Source: Bacteroidales bacterium (lineage in GTDB: Bacteria > Bacteroidota > Bacteroidia > Bacteroidales > P3). From it: a DNA stretch of 64,000 bases. A model generated the notes under the pieces. The model made no database searches, had not been told where the DNA came from, and saw only the letters and a program-made list of their open reading frames with translations. Position 1 is the first letter of the stretch. The number at the start of each line of letters is the position of its first letter. Below, one piece after another: positions 35,093 through 44,338 of the stretch. Location of the stretch: positions 91,704 through 155,703 of the forward strand of contig JAUNHX010000002.1 in assembly GCA_030523765.1 (NCBI GenBank), in the 5' to 3' direction. The position numbers and the translations under genes are program-made.

Positions 35093-35170
35093 TGGTGGAA
35101 GTTACTGGATTCGAACCAGTGACCCTCTGCTTGTAAGGCAGATGCTCTGAACCAGCTGAGCTAAACTTCC
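35093..35170 (-). tRNA. tRNA-Val (anticodon UAC), proximal copy
   Basis: Acceptor GGAAGTT pairs with AACTTCC; CCA is encoded (35093-35095). The D-arm, anticodon arm and variable loop are almost identical to the neighbouring tRNA-Val. The acceptor and T-stems differ, with paired changes. The promoter at 35205-35235 serves both genes. Confidence 0.95.
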
Positions 35171-35204
35171 AAAATGTTGTTCAAAGAACTCACGAAAACG
35201 GGTG

Positions 35205-35235
35205 CAAAAGTACTAACTTTTTACGAACTGGCAAA
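35205..35235 (-). promoter_or_regulatory. Promoter of the tRNA-Val pair
   Basis: TTTG (35232-35235), 19 nt, TACTTTTG (35205-35212): a perfect match to the phylum consensus, about 35 nt before the mature tRNA. Confidence 0.85.
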
Positions 35236-35308
35236 AAAAATCTTTCACTGAAGGTTGCTTAAAAGCGTTAACAGTAGTGGTAAACAACAATTTACGAAGT
35301 GATATTTT

Positions 35309-37162
35309 TTAGTTAAACTGCTGCATTTCCACCAATCTTTTATACTCTCCACCCTGCTCTATTAGCGAAAAATGGTTTCCTTTTTCAACGATAACACCCT
35401 CTTTCAAAACCACTATCTCGTGAGCATTTTGTATAGTAGAAAGACGATGTGCTATCACCAACGAGGTTCTACCTTGAAGCAAAGCATTGAGGGCTTGCTG
35501 TACCTCGTGTTCCGACTCGGCATCGAGAGCCGAAGTAGCCTCATCGAGAATAAGTATTGAGGCATCCTTGAGTACGGCACGGGCTATGCTGATACGCTGC
35601 CGTTGTCCTCCGCTCAATGCCAATCCACGTTCTCCTATAATGGTATCATAACCTTGTGGCAGCTGCTGGATGAACTGATCTGCAAAAGCCACCTGTGCAG
35701 CATGACGAATCTGTTCGCGAGACAGATCGGGACGACCAAAGGCGATATTATTGGCAACAGTATCATTAAAGAGTATACAATGTTGCGATACAATAGCAAT
35801 CTGCTGACGCAGCGAGTTTATATTTAGGGTGCGAAGTTCATGACCATCAATCCAGATAGCGCCCTCTGTAGGATCATAGAATCGAGGTAAGAGATCGGCT
35901 AGGGTTGTTTTCCCCGAGCCCGATGGTCCTACAAGTGCGATCGTTTTGCCTTTAGGAAGGGTGAGGTTGATATGCTTTAGCACTGGCACCATCCGTTCCT
36001 CGTCATCGTGAGAACGATAGGCAAAACTAACGTCACGATACTCCACCGAGTGCTCGAAGTTGCACAGTACAAACGCTTGAGGCTGCTCGATAATCTGCTC
36101 ATCAGCATCGATGATTTCAAAGATACGGGCAGCCGAGGCACTGCCTTTGAGAATGCTATTGTAGGCTTTCACAATAGCCTGTACTGGAGGGATAAGACGG
36201 GCAAAGATAATAACAAAGAATATGAATACCGAACTCAGCATCTTGCCCTTCACCACTAGGCTGCCACCCACCAACAATATGCCTACCAAAGCCACTGTTC
36301 CCAACACCTCGGAGAGGGGACTGCCGGCCTCCCTTTTGCGGGCCACCTTGACCATGGTGTGAGCATACTGAGCATTGGCTTGCTCAAACTGCTGCTGCCG
36401 CCGTTCCTCTTTGCCGAAGGCTTTGATAATACGGATATTAGAGAGCGACTCCTCCAGTAGGGCGAATAAACCACCCAATTGGGTCTGCCCCTTGACAGAA
36501 CTGCGTTTAAGACTATTACCTATCTTTCCAATTAGGAAGACGAAGATAGGCAAGATAAGGAGGAAACAGCCAAAGAGCAAAGGACTGATGAAGAGGAGCG
36601 TAGCAGCAAAGACTATGATATTGATAGGATCTTTGATCAGCGACTGCAAAGCACAGACCACACTCCACTCCACATCGGTGAGGTCGTTGGAAAGACGACT
36701 GATAATATCCCCTTTCTTCTGTCGACCAAAGAAACTTACAGGGAGGATGGTGATCCGATGATAAACATCGTTGCGCAGCCGCTCAATAATACCGTTACGG
36801 ATGGGGCTGAGGAAATAGAGTGCTAGGTAGCGACAAAGGTTGGAGAGAAGCACCGCAGCGAGATAACCTAGCGAGACATATACCAAACAGCGCCACAACC
36901 CCCAAGCATCTTGATAAACAGAGAGCTGCCAAAGTAGCCAATCGGTTAGCGCTTTCTGATTCAACGCTAACGTAGGCTGTACCTCAGGGGCAGGCGTTAG
37001 ACCAAAGAAAAGCTCCACAAAGGGGATAATCATGGCAAAAGAAAAGAGATTGAAGATAACCGCTAAGATATTGAATCCCACATTGAGCACTACCTCTTTC
37101 TTAAAGAAACGGAGGTAAGAAAAAACGCGGCTTATGGGTTTCAAACTCTTATTCATAACCAA
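35309..37162 (-). CDS. ABC transporter, fused permease/ATP-binding (MsbA-like exporter)
   Basis: 617 residues. Six predicted membrane helices occupy about 20-340. The ATPase domain has Walker A LVGPSGSGKTTLADLL, Q-loop IAIVSQHCILFND, signature LSGGQRQRISIARAV, Walker B ILILDEATSALD and switch His in VIAHRLSTI. This is the homodimeric type I exporter architecture of MsbA (lipid A flippase), but multidrug exporters look alike. It begins 12 nt after porE and is the last gene of a sufC-sufD-porE-ABC series. Confidence 0.9.
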   Translation of the reverse strand: MVMNKSLKPISRVFSYLRFFKKEVVLNVGFNILAVIFNLFSFAMIIPFVELFFGLTPAPEVQPTLALNQKALTDWLLWQLSVYQDAWGLWRCLVYVSLGYLAAVLLSNLCRYLALYFLSPIRNGIIERLRNDVYHRITILPVSFFGRQKKGDIISRLSNDLTDVEWSVVCALQSLIKDPINIIVFAATLLFISPLLFGCFLLILPIFVFLIGKIGNSLKRSSVKGQTQLGGLFALLEESLSNIRIIKAFGKEERRQQQFEQANAQYAHTMVKVARKREAGSPLSEVLGTVALVGILLVGGSLVVKGKMLSSVFIFFVIIFARLIPPVQAIVKAYNSILKGSASAARIFEIIDADEQIIEQPQAFVLCNFEHSVEYRDVSFAYRSHDDEERMVPVLKHINLTLPKGKTIALVGPSGSGKTTLADLLPRFYDPTEGAIWIDGHELRTLNINSLRQQIAIVSQHCILFNDTVANNIAFGRPDLSREQIRHAAQVAFADQFIQQLPQGYDTIIGERGLALSGGQRQRISIARAVLKDASILILDEATSALDAESEHEVQQALNALLQGRTSLVIAHRLSTIQNAHEIVVLKEGVIVEKGNHFSLIEQGGEYKRLVEMQQFN

Positions 37163-37174
37163 GATAGGGAAAAA

Positions 37175-39040
37175 CTATAACTGGGTAATAATAATCTGCG
37201 GTTGGATTAGGCCACTATTAGCCTGCTGTTCAATCCTCTCAGGTCGCATCTTTTGATCGACAGTGAGATAATCATAGATGGCTTTTGCTTGGGCTGCTAT
37301 AGGACATTCGATACGGATATGCATACGAGGCTGTTTTTGGAGCAAGTGAGTCACATAGGCATCCACCACCTGCTTGCCTTCGGATGTAAGCCTATGGCGA
37401 CTATCGAATAGGATCGCTTTGATAGGATAACGCTGGTTCTGTTTGGCTATCTGGGGTGTAAGCTGAAGGGTACTGATACGAGGCACTTCAGACCTATTGA
37501 TCCGCATCACCTCGGGCACGCAGCCATCGGCCACAGCCATCACCGTTTGATTCTCCGAACATGAAAGCATCATCGCACCATGTCCACTCTCATCGATGAG
37601 GTAGATAGCTGGCTGAGAGGTGGGACGAAGGGCGATGATACGAGCACCAGCAATGGTCTGTATAGGTACATAGCGCATCGGCTCGGGTCGTGCATCAGGA
37701 TAAAGATCAAATTGGTAGATATCAAAGCCGCCAACACTAGGCAGATTACCCCCTCGAGCCGCATAATACGCCTGCTTGCCATTGGCGGTAATGCCAAAGA
37801 AGGAATCCTCATTTTCCGTATTGATAGGGTGTCCAATATTGGTAGGCCGTTTGCGATAAGGATCGCTAATATCGATGCGGAACACATCATAACTGCCAAA
37901 TCCTTGCCATCCGTCACTCGAAAAGAAGAGCGTATGTCCATCAGCACAAATAAATGGGCACTTCTCGTTGCCAGCGGTATTCACTGAAGGGCCCATATTC
38001 TCGGGACGGCTCCAATCGCCATTGGGCAAACGATAGCAATACCATATATCGGTTCCTCCTTGTCCCCCTTTACGATTGGAAGCGAAATAGAGGAACTGAC
38101 CATCGGGGGTGATGGAGGGTTGTGAATCCCACGCCTTCTTATCGTTGACATTGATGCCAGCCGACTGCAAGTCGCCCCACTGGCCCTCCTTCTTTTCGGA
38201 GAAATAAAGATCGAAACTACCACCTTGACGGGCTGAAGAGTAATAGAGATAACGACCATCGGCAGTAAGCGTTACCCCTCCTTCTGGGGCCCCTTGATTG
38301 AAAGGATAGCCCAACTCCTCGCCATTGGTAAAGGAAGTATCTTTCCAACGACTGACACAGAGACGTGGCACCAACTCTTCATCAGTCTTGGCATAAATAG
38401 TATAGCCTTGAGCTTGTGCAACCTGCCTCAGATAATAGATTTGCTGACCATCAAGGGTGATGTAAGGGAGTATCTCGTCGCGACGACTCGAGGCACCACC
38501 CACAACCACAGGGTTAAAGGGTACTGGATTCTGATAGGCTTCTGCTAAGAAATTAGACCAGTAAAGATAACTCGAGGCCTCATCGTAGAGGGCTAAATAT
38601 TCGGGCACCGACTCGCGATTAGCGATCTCGAAATAACGATTCATCTCGGCAATACAGTCTTCAAACCGTTCGTCAGTATAATAGATAATGCCTCGATAAA
38701 AATGAGCCAGCGCATTGGCATAATCGGGACAAACATCGATCAACTTGGTGAAATAGCGGCGTATGGCACCAGGATTGTCATCCTCCTTCACCGCTATCAT
38801 GCCAAGATAGAAATAGGGATCGGCGGCCTTGGGATGCTTGCTGCTTACCTTCCGTAATAAAGACTTGGCTTCGCCAAAATGATGACCCTGATATGCTGCA
38901 ACGCCTTTTTCAAAATTCTGCTTGTCGTTGCCCGAGAACTGATAGGGACATGCAGTACCGCCATCGTTCTGCGTTTGAGCAACGGAAACCATTGTCAAAC
39001 AGAGGAGTAGCAGCAAAAAAAGGCGTTTCATCATAGGCAT
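37175..39040 (-). CDS. porE: PorE-like TPR / PD40 / OmpA-type protein (type IX secretion accessory)
   Basis: 621 residues with a signal peptide ending at SVAQ. TPR-like repeats span about 30-140 (FEKGVAAYQGHHFGEAKSLL, DPYFYLGMIAV). A six-bladed PD40 propeller covers about 195-430, with repeated blades such as DGRYLYYSSARQGGSFDLYF and DGQFLYFASNRKGGQGGTDI. A short beta domain follows, then a degenerate OmpA-like C-terminus (about 515-621). The order TPR-PD40-CRD-OmpA is that of PorE, which tethers the type IX machinery to peptidoglycan. The OmpA end lacks a clear NxxLSxxRA motif, so anchoring may be altered; other T9SS-unrelated PD40-OmpA proteins exist. Confidence 0.7.
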   Translation of the reverse strand: MPMMKRLFLLLLLCLTMVSVAQTQNDGGTACPYQFSGNDKQNFEKGVAAYQGHHFGEAKSLLRKVSSKHPKAADPYFYLGMIAVKEDDNPGAIRRYFTKLIDVCPDYANALAHFYRGIIYYTDERFEDCIAEMNRYFEIANRESVPEYLALYDEASSYLYWSNFLAEAYQNPVPFNPVVVGGASSRRDEILPYITLDGQQIYYLRQVAQAQGYTIYAKTDEELVPRLCVSRWKDTSFTNGEELGYPFNQGAPEGGVTLTADGRYLYYSSARQGGSFDLYFSEKKEGQWGDLQSAGINVNDKKAWDSQPSITPDGQFLYFASNRKGGQGGTDIWYCYRLPNGDWSRPENMGPSVNTAGNEKCPFICADGHTLFFSSDGWQGFGSYDVFRIDISDPYRKRPTNIGHPINTENEDSFFGITANGKQAYYAARGGNLPSVGGFDIYQFDLYPDARPEPMRYVPIQTIAGARIIALRPTSQPAIYLIDESGHGAMMLSCSENQTVMAVADGCVPEVMRINRSEVPRISTLQLTPQIAKQNQRYPIKAILFDSRHRLTSEGKQVVDAYVTHLLQKQPRMHIRIECPIAAQAKAIYDYLTVDQKMRPERIEQQANSGLIQPQIIITQL

Positions 39041-39076
39041 AGTATGGTAATGGCAAACGCTAAAACCCTAGAGATT

Positions 39077-40354
39077 TTAGAGTTTGGTGGGATCCAAATG
39101 GAAATCGAGCTTCAGTTTCTCGCAGCCACCAGTGGTGGAACAGTTCAGATAGCAATCAGAACAGGGGCTGAGCTCACCATGCAAGCGGCGATTACACATA
39201 TCGCCCAACCAGTCGCGGAGGGCTGGTATTTCTACCTTCTGGGTTACCTCATCACAGAAAGCAGCCATCAAGAGCGTACGGGCAATCCGTTCACTGAGAC
39301 CACGAGTACGGAGGTAGAAGAGAGCTTTATCATCGAGCTGGCCAGTGGTGGAACCGTGCGAGCATTTCACATCGTCATTGTATATTTCCAAGAAGGGCTT
39401 AGTATCGATTGAGGCTTTATCGGTGAGGAGGATGTTACGATTGGTTTGGTAGGCTTCGGTTTTCACAGCCCCATCCTCAACTAGCACATGACCGTTAAAG
39501 ATAGCACTCGAAGAGTCATCCATGATGCCCTTGAACAGCTCGTGACTGGTACAATTGGGTTTGGCATGATCAACAAAGACATAGTTATCGGCCCGTTGCT
39601 CCTTATCGAGGAGGTAAAGACCGTGAGCTTCGGTGTGACAATGCTCCCCAAACATACGGATCTCGGTATGGTTGCGGATGCTTCCTCCATTGAAGGTAAA
39701 GGCCATAGAGAGTAGCGATGCACCCTCTTCCATTGCCACAAAGGTTTGGTTGAGCAATGCCGATTTATCGTTGAGGTTCTGCATCTTATAGAGTTGAACC
39801 TTAGCCTGGGCCCCTACAAAGACTTGTGTTACATTATTGGAGAAGCTACGATCGTCATTGGTACTGTCATCGCAGAGAATTAACGATAGTTGACTTCCTT
39901 GTCCCACCTTGACTAGGTTGCGGGTCTGCACTAAGGTAGGCTGTTCGCCACCAATAGCCGACTGTAATTGGATAGGTAGATCAACAGTGATATGGTCAGG
40001 CACATAGAGGAAAAGTCCGTCAGTATATCCCTCAGCATTGATAGTACTATAGGCGTTTTCGGCTGTCATCTCAGCCACTAGATTAGGGTACTGGCGTTGA
40101 GCCTCGCGGATACTACCATAGATGATGCCGTTATCGAGGCACTGCAGAGAATGATAGTAGAAGCCGTTCCACAGGATGAGACGAGTGGTTTCAAGATTAG
40201 GCACATTGCATTGGCAATCGCATTGTCCCTCCTGACTACGCTGAGAGGGCTGCAGATCATCGACTAGGAAAGAACCAAAGTCGACACGACGCCATACCTC
40301 ATTTTTTCGCAGTTCGATAGGCAAACGGCGCAGATGGTCGATTGTTGCGTTCAT
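39077..40354 (-). CDS. sufD: Fe-S cluster assembly protein SufD
   Basis: 425 residues from the ATG at 40354, which lies 2 nt beyond the sufC stop; a longer upstream start would overlap sufC by 40 nt. The C-terminal SufBD beta-helix (about 150-400) includes RADNYVFVDHAKPNCTSHELFKGIMDDSSSAIFNGHV and the conserved KCSHGSTTG with a Cys and His at about residue 354. SufD forms SufBCD with SufB and SufC and helps with iron entry. An N-terminal stretch CDCQCN near residue 62 and a C-terminal cluster with four Cys (CSDCYLNC) are additions. sufB is not adjacent. Confidence 0.93.
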   Translation of the reverse strand: MNATIDHLRRLPIELRKNEVWRRVDFGSFLVDDLQPSQRSQEGQCDCQCNVPNLETTRLILWNGFYYHSLQCLDNGIIYGSIREAQRQYPNLVAEMTAENAYSTINAEGYTDGLFLYVPDHITVDLPIQLQSAIGGEQPTLVQTRNLVKVGQGSQLSLILCDDSTNDDRSFSNNVTQVFVGAQAKVQLYKMQNLNDKSALLNQTFVAMEEGASLLSMAFTFNGGSIRNHTEIRMFGEHCHTEAHGLYLLDKEQRADNYVFVDHAKPNCTSHELFKGIMDDSSSAIFNGHVLVEDGAVKTEAYQTNRNILLTDKASIDTKPFLEIYNDDVKCSHGSTTGQLDDKALFYLRTRGLSERIARTLLMAAFCDEVTQKVEIPALRDWLGDMCNRRLHGELSPCSDCYLNCSTTGGCEKLKLDFHLDPTKL

Positions 40355-40356
40355 GA

Positions 40357-41127
40357 TTAAAGTTCTCCTTTCTCTTCCAGTTCTTTCTTGATCCAATCGT
40401 ATCCATTCTTCTCGAGGTCAAGGGCAAGCTCTTTAGGGCCAGTCTTAACTATACGTCCCTCATAGAGGATATGCACAAAATCGGGCACAATATAGTCAAG
40501 CAGACGCTGATAGTGGGTAATAACGACAGTGGCATTGTTGGGGGTGCGGAGTTTGTTGACACCAGTAGCCACAATACGGAGAGCATCGATATCGAGACCC
40601 GAATCGGTTTCGTCAAGGATAGCTAAAGTGGGATCGAGCATGGCCATCTGGAATATCTCGTTCTTTTTCTTTTCACCACCACTAAAGCCTTGATTGACCG
40701 AACGATTAGCTAGATTGGTGGTCATCTCAACCACCTTCTTTTTCTCCTCCATCAGCTTAAGAAACTCGCCAGCGGGCATCGGATCGAGACCATGATATTT
40801 GCGTTTCTCATTGACAGCAGTACGCATAAAATTGGTGATGCTTACGCCAGGAATCTCTACAGGATATTGGAATCCAAGGAAGATGCCCTCATTGGCACGA
40901 ACATCAACAGGAAGATCGAGGATATTTTTACCGTTATAAATGACTTCGCCCTGGGTGACGGTAAAGGTAGGGTTGCCAGCAATGACACCAGCTAAAGTGC
41001 TTTTACCGTTGCCATTAGGACCCATGATAGCATGGACTTCCCCTTTGTTGATTTCAAGGTTTACCCCTTTTAATATTTCCTTCTCGCCAATAGAAGCATG
41101 CAAATTACGGATAGACAGTAATGCCAT
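40357..41127 (-). CDS. sufC: Fe-S cluster assembly ATPase SufC
   Basis: 256 residues. Walker A MGPNGNGKSTLAG is near 34-46; the signature FSGGEKKKNEIFQMA and Walker B LAILDETDSGLDID match SufC exactly, and VITHYQRLL has the switch His. SufC drives the SufBCD scaffold. sufD follows after 2 nt. Upstream is the GH97 gene rather than sufB, so the usual sufBCD order is broken or sufB is remote. Confidence 0.97.
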   Translation of the reverse strand: MALLSIRNLHASIGEKEILKGVNLEINKGEVHAIMGPNGNGKSTLAGVIAGNPTFTVTQGEVIYNGKNILDLPVDVRANEGIFLGFQYPVEIPGVSITNFMRTAVNEKRKYHGLDPMPAGEFLKLMEEKKKVVEMTTNLANRSVNQGFSGGEKKKNEIFQMAMLDPTLAILDETDSGLDIDALRIVATGVNKLRTPNNATVVITHYQRLLDYIVPDFVHILYEGRIVKTGPKELALDLEKNGYDWIKKELEEKGEL

Positions 41128-41190
41128 TATTTTCTATATTTTATTGATTACAATTATATTATTTACCACTCTCATATAAAAGAGAGCAGG

Positions 41191-41198
41191 CAAAGATA
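41191..41198 (-). promoter_or_regulatory. -7 promoter element for the sufC operon
   Basis: TATCTTTG on the minus strand, about 65 nt before the sufC ATG; fits TAnnTTTG. It makes sufC the first gene of its transcript. Confidence 0.6.
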
Positions 41199-41285
41199 AT
41201 CATTTTTTTTAAAACGGCGAGAAAAACAATGCACTACGCTACGCAAAATGTCATCTCTATGTAGATAAAAATGACAGTAAAAGCC

Positions 41286-41330
41286 TAGCGGCGTGGTAGG
41301 GGTCTATAGTAGCGAGGATAAAGAGGAACT
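41286..41330. repeat. Possible 11-nt-spaced repeat between sufC and GH97 genes
   Basis: Related short units TAGCGG, TAGGGG, TAGCGA recur at about 11-nt steps. Weaker than the other clusters in this window. Confidence 0.35.
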
Positions 41331-41335
41331 ATCTG

Positions 41336-43639
41336 CTACATTTCACGGATGGTGATGGCAAAGCCGCCACTACGAGCCATTCTCAGTTTGAGCGTGCTCT
41401 TAGAGGTGACTTTCTTATGGGTGATGGTATATGCTTGCGGATTGGTTTCGTAATCAGCATCAGGAGCATCGGCATAGATCACAGCCTCATATTTCGTTCC
41501 CGGCTTAAGGAAATTGAGTTTCACCTCTACTGTACGCTCCTGCTCATCAGTGATGCCACCCACATACCAAACATCGTGAGGATGGGCCGTAGCTAGATCC
41601 GAGGCAGTAGCATCGGCTGGAAGGGCATAAACGAAACGGGCTGCATCGGAGAGCATATCCTTTTTGCCGTCTGGTAGGGTGGCAACCCCTTCGGCAGCCT
41701 TATTGAGCGTTGAAAGCTTGGGATGACGGGCGGTGATAATATGGGAACCAGGCTCAGCGTCGAGATAGATACTAGTATCCCAATCGACAGCCACATCGCG
41801 GATAAACTGAAAGGCATCCATGAAACGAGCATAATTCTCGGGCAGGTCGGCTGCCATCTGTAAAGGAGAATAGAAAGTAACATAAAGCCCCAACTGATTG
41901 CAGATGGTATGCTTCATCGTTTCATCCCATCCACCCGATTTCTTCAAACTCATCTCGAAAATGCCAGGGGTAAAGTCCATCGGACCTCCCTGTAAGCGGG
42001 TGAAGGGGAAAATGGTGGTATGACCAGGCAAGATACCACTACGAAACTCGTTACCCATAGCGCTCTCATTACCAATCATATTGGGCCATGTGCGACAGAG
42101 TCCGGTAGGGCGAACAGCCTCATGGGCGTTAACCATGATATGATGTTTGGCTGCTTCTGTGATAGCGTAATGGTAATGATTGATGATAGGCTGACTATAA
42201 TGGTATTCACCATAAGGGATAATACGACCCACATAGCCACTTTTCACTGCATCGTATCCATATTGGTTCATCAGATTATAGGCCCTTTCCATCCACCGCT
42301 CGTAATTAATAGTTGATGAGGAGGATTCGTGATGCATAATCAGACGGATACCTTTCTGATGAGCATAGGCATTGAGAGTTGGGAGGTCGAAATCGGGATA
42401 AGGAGTAATGAAGTCGAACACGAAATCTTTCTGCTTACCATACCAATCTTCCCATCCTTCGTTCCAGCCCTCTATAAGAAGGGCATCAAAGCCATTGGCA
42501 GCAGCAAAATCGATATAGCGACGCACATTCTCGTTGCAAGCACCATGCCTTCCGTGAGGCTTGGAGTGACGATAATCGGTAACCCCCAATTGTACAGAGG
42601 GATAATCGTTGGTATAGGACCATTGACTCTTACCAATAATCATCTCCCACCAAACACCCATATATTTCACAGGATGAATCCAAGATACATCATCGATAGC
42701 ACAGGGGTCGTTGAGATTCAACACCAAACGAGAAGCCAAGACCTCTGTAGCGCTACCACATACCATCACCGAACGCCATGGGCTCTTACAAGGGGTTTGC
42801 ATGCGTCCTTTGATGCCTTCAGCATCGGGGGTAAGCCATGTGGTAAGAACGAAATTCTTATCGTCAAGATCGAGGTTAGTAGTGGGGTAATCGAGCACAG
42901 CAGCCTCATGGATGTTGATATAGAGTCCCTCGTTAGTCTTCATCTGTAGTGCTGTCTGAACGCCTGTGGGGGAGAAACTCTGATTGGGCCATCCGCAGCC
43001 TTTGCGAATGCTAGGGGTGAGTTCTCTAACTTTTGAGAGAGGCGATTCCGTAGGACGAAATTCCTGTGTGCCATAATCGCCTGGAATCCACCATGCAGTA
43101 TGATCGCCTGTAAGGGCAAACTCAGAATGTTCCTCCTTAATCATGAAATAGGAGAGGGAGTTGTTCATCGGGAATTCATAGCGGAAACCCAGTCCATCGT
43201 TGTAAAGGCGGAAACGGATATGCATCACCGTAGCTTTCTTTCCCTTTTCCGATGCTGGCTGTTCGAGCATCACCAACAGTTCGTTGTAATGATTGCGTAT
43301 ATGGGCCTCTTCACCCCATACAGGCTGCCATACCTCATCGAAGGTGGAGGTGCGACTATCAGTGATAATGAATCGCTCCATGAGCGATTGTACAGGCGCC
43401 CCTTTATAAGCCATCACTTCGTATCCTAGATGGGAGGGAAGGAGTACTGCCTTACCATTCCTATCGAGAGAATACATAGGCACACCATTATCGATATTGA
43501 ATTTCAGTTCCAACTGTCCGTCAGGACTTTTGAGGGATAGAGGATGCTGAAAGACTTTGTTGTTTTGCGCCACTCCATTCAGTGCCATCATAAGGGCAAC
43601 AGCGGTTAGCAGCATACGGAGAAGGTATATTTTTTTCAT
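41336..43639 (-). CDS. GH97 family glycoside hydrolase (SusB-like, inverting type)
   Basis: 767 residues with a signal peptide (cleavage near VAQ, residue 25). The N-terminal beta-sandwich (about 30-290) starts with SPDGQLELKFNIDNG. The catalytic barrel has WWEMIIG, GFDALLIEGWNEGWEDW, HHESSSSTINYE and NAHEAVRPTG-RTWPN. Two Glu residues 24 apart (in NAHE and at MGNE) match the spacing of the catalytic-base pair Glu508/Glu532 of SusB, so the inverting alpha-glucosidase subgroup is favoured over the retaining alpha-galactosidases. Calcium dependence is expected. The protein acts in the periplasm. No SusCD pair lies nearby. Confidence 0.92.
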   Translation of the reverse strand: MKKIYLLRMLLTAVALMMALNGVAQNNKVFQHPLSLKSPDGQLELKFNIDNGVPMYSLDRNGKAVLLPSHLGYEVMAYKGAPVQSLMERFIITDSRTSTFDEVWQPVWGEEAHIRNHYNELLVMLEQPASEKGKKATVMHIRFRLYNDGLGFRYEFPMNNSLSYFMIKEEHSEFALTGDHTAWWIPGDYGTQEFRPTESPLSKVRELTPSIRKGCGWPNQSFSPTGVQTALQMKTNEGLYINIHEAAVLDYPTTNLDLDDKNFVLTTWLTPDAEGIKGRMQTPCKSPWRSVMVCGSATEVLASRLVLNLNDPCAIDDVSWIHPVKYMGVWWEMIIGKSQWSYTNDYPSVQLGVTDYRHSKPHGRHGACNENVRRYIDFAAANGFDALLIEGWNEGWEDWYGKQKDFVFDFITPYPDFDLPTLNAYAHQKGIRLIMHHESSSSTINYERWMERAYNLMNQYGYDAVKSGYVGRIIPYGEYHYSQPIINHYHYAITEAAKHHIMVNAHEAVRPTGLCRTWPNMIGNESAMGNEFRSGILPGHTTIFPFTRLQGGPMDFTPGIFEMSLKKSGGWDETMKHTICNQLGLYVTFYSPLQMAADLPENYARFMDAFQFIRDVAVDWDTSIYLDAEPGSHIITARHPKLSTLNKAAEGVATLPDGKKDMLSDAARFVYALPADATASDLATAHPHDVWYVGGITDEQERTVEVKLNFLKPGTKYEAVIYADAPDADYETNPQAYTITHKKVTSKSTLKLRMARSGGFAITIREM

Positions 43640-43708
43640 AGGTGTTTTTTTTCATAATAAAAGAGAGTTACACAGCAAGCAGGAACGCAATAAAGGAAGA
43701 ATCTGCGC

Positions 43709-44281
43709 TTAACAGTCTACTATCTTCTTTAACTCTTTCCAGATGCGAGCCACGGGCAGTCCCATCACATTATAGAAGCAGCCATCAATACGAGGTATAC
43801 CCACCATGCCTATCCAATCTTGAATACCATAAGCACCCGCTTTATCGAGCACCGAATGGTGGGTCACATAGTAGTCGATTTCCTTCTCGTTCAGCGGATC
43901 GAACCATACGGTAGTAGCCTCTGTAAAATGATGTTGTAAGGAGTGTGTGGTAAGGCAGACCCCAGTATAGACATAGTGTTGGTCGTTAGAGAGGGAACGG
44001 AGCATTTGCTTGGCCTGCTCGATATTATGTGGCTTGCCTAACACTTCGTTTTTATGAACCACCACAGTGTCAGCTGTTACAAGCACTTGGTTGCTGCTAA
44101 GAGTAGAGGCATCGAAGGCAGAAGCTTTACGCTGAGCCAAATACTCTGCTACCATTGATGCTTCGATGGGACGATCAATGGTTTCGTCAACATCGATATC
44201 TACAAACTGGAGAGGATAGCCTAACGATGAGAGTAGTTCACGCCTACGAGGCGACTGGGAGGCTAGCAATAGTTCAATCAT
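43709..44281 (-). CDS. maf: Maf family nucleoside triphosphate pyrophosphatase
   Basis: 190 residues. The N-terminal LLASQSPRRRELLSSLGY with SxSPRR is the Maf signature, and VLVTADTVVVHKNEVLGKP carries the catalytic Asp. DKAGAYGIQDW and NVMGLPVARIW complete the fold. Maf proteins hydrolyse non-canonical or damaged NTPs, mostly dTTP/UTP in the YhdE type. The gene lies between a MORN-repeat gene and GH97, about 57 and 69 nt from them. Confidence 0.95.
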   Translation of the reverse strand: MIELLLASQSPRRRELLSSLGYPLQFVDIDVDETIDRPIEASMVAEYLAQRKASAFDASTLSSNQVLVTADTVVVHKNEVLGKPHNIEQAKQMLRSLSNDQHYVYTGVCLTTHSLQHHFTEATTVWFDPLNEKEIDYYVTHHSVLDKAGAYGIQDWIGMVGIPRIDGCFYNVMGLPVARIWKELKKIVDC

Positions 44282-44338
44282 GAGCGACAGTTAGATTGAT
44301 TAATAGGAAGTGACTATTGGCATCAAGTAGAGAATCAA

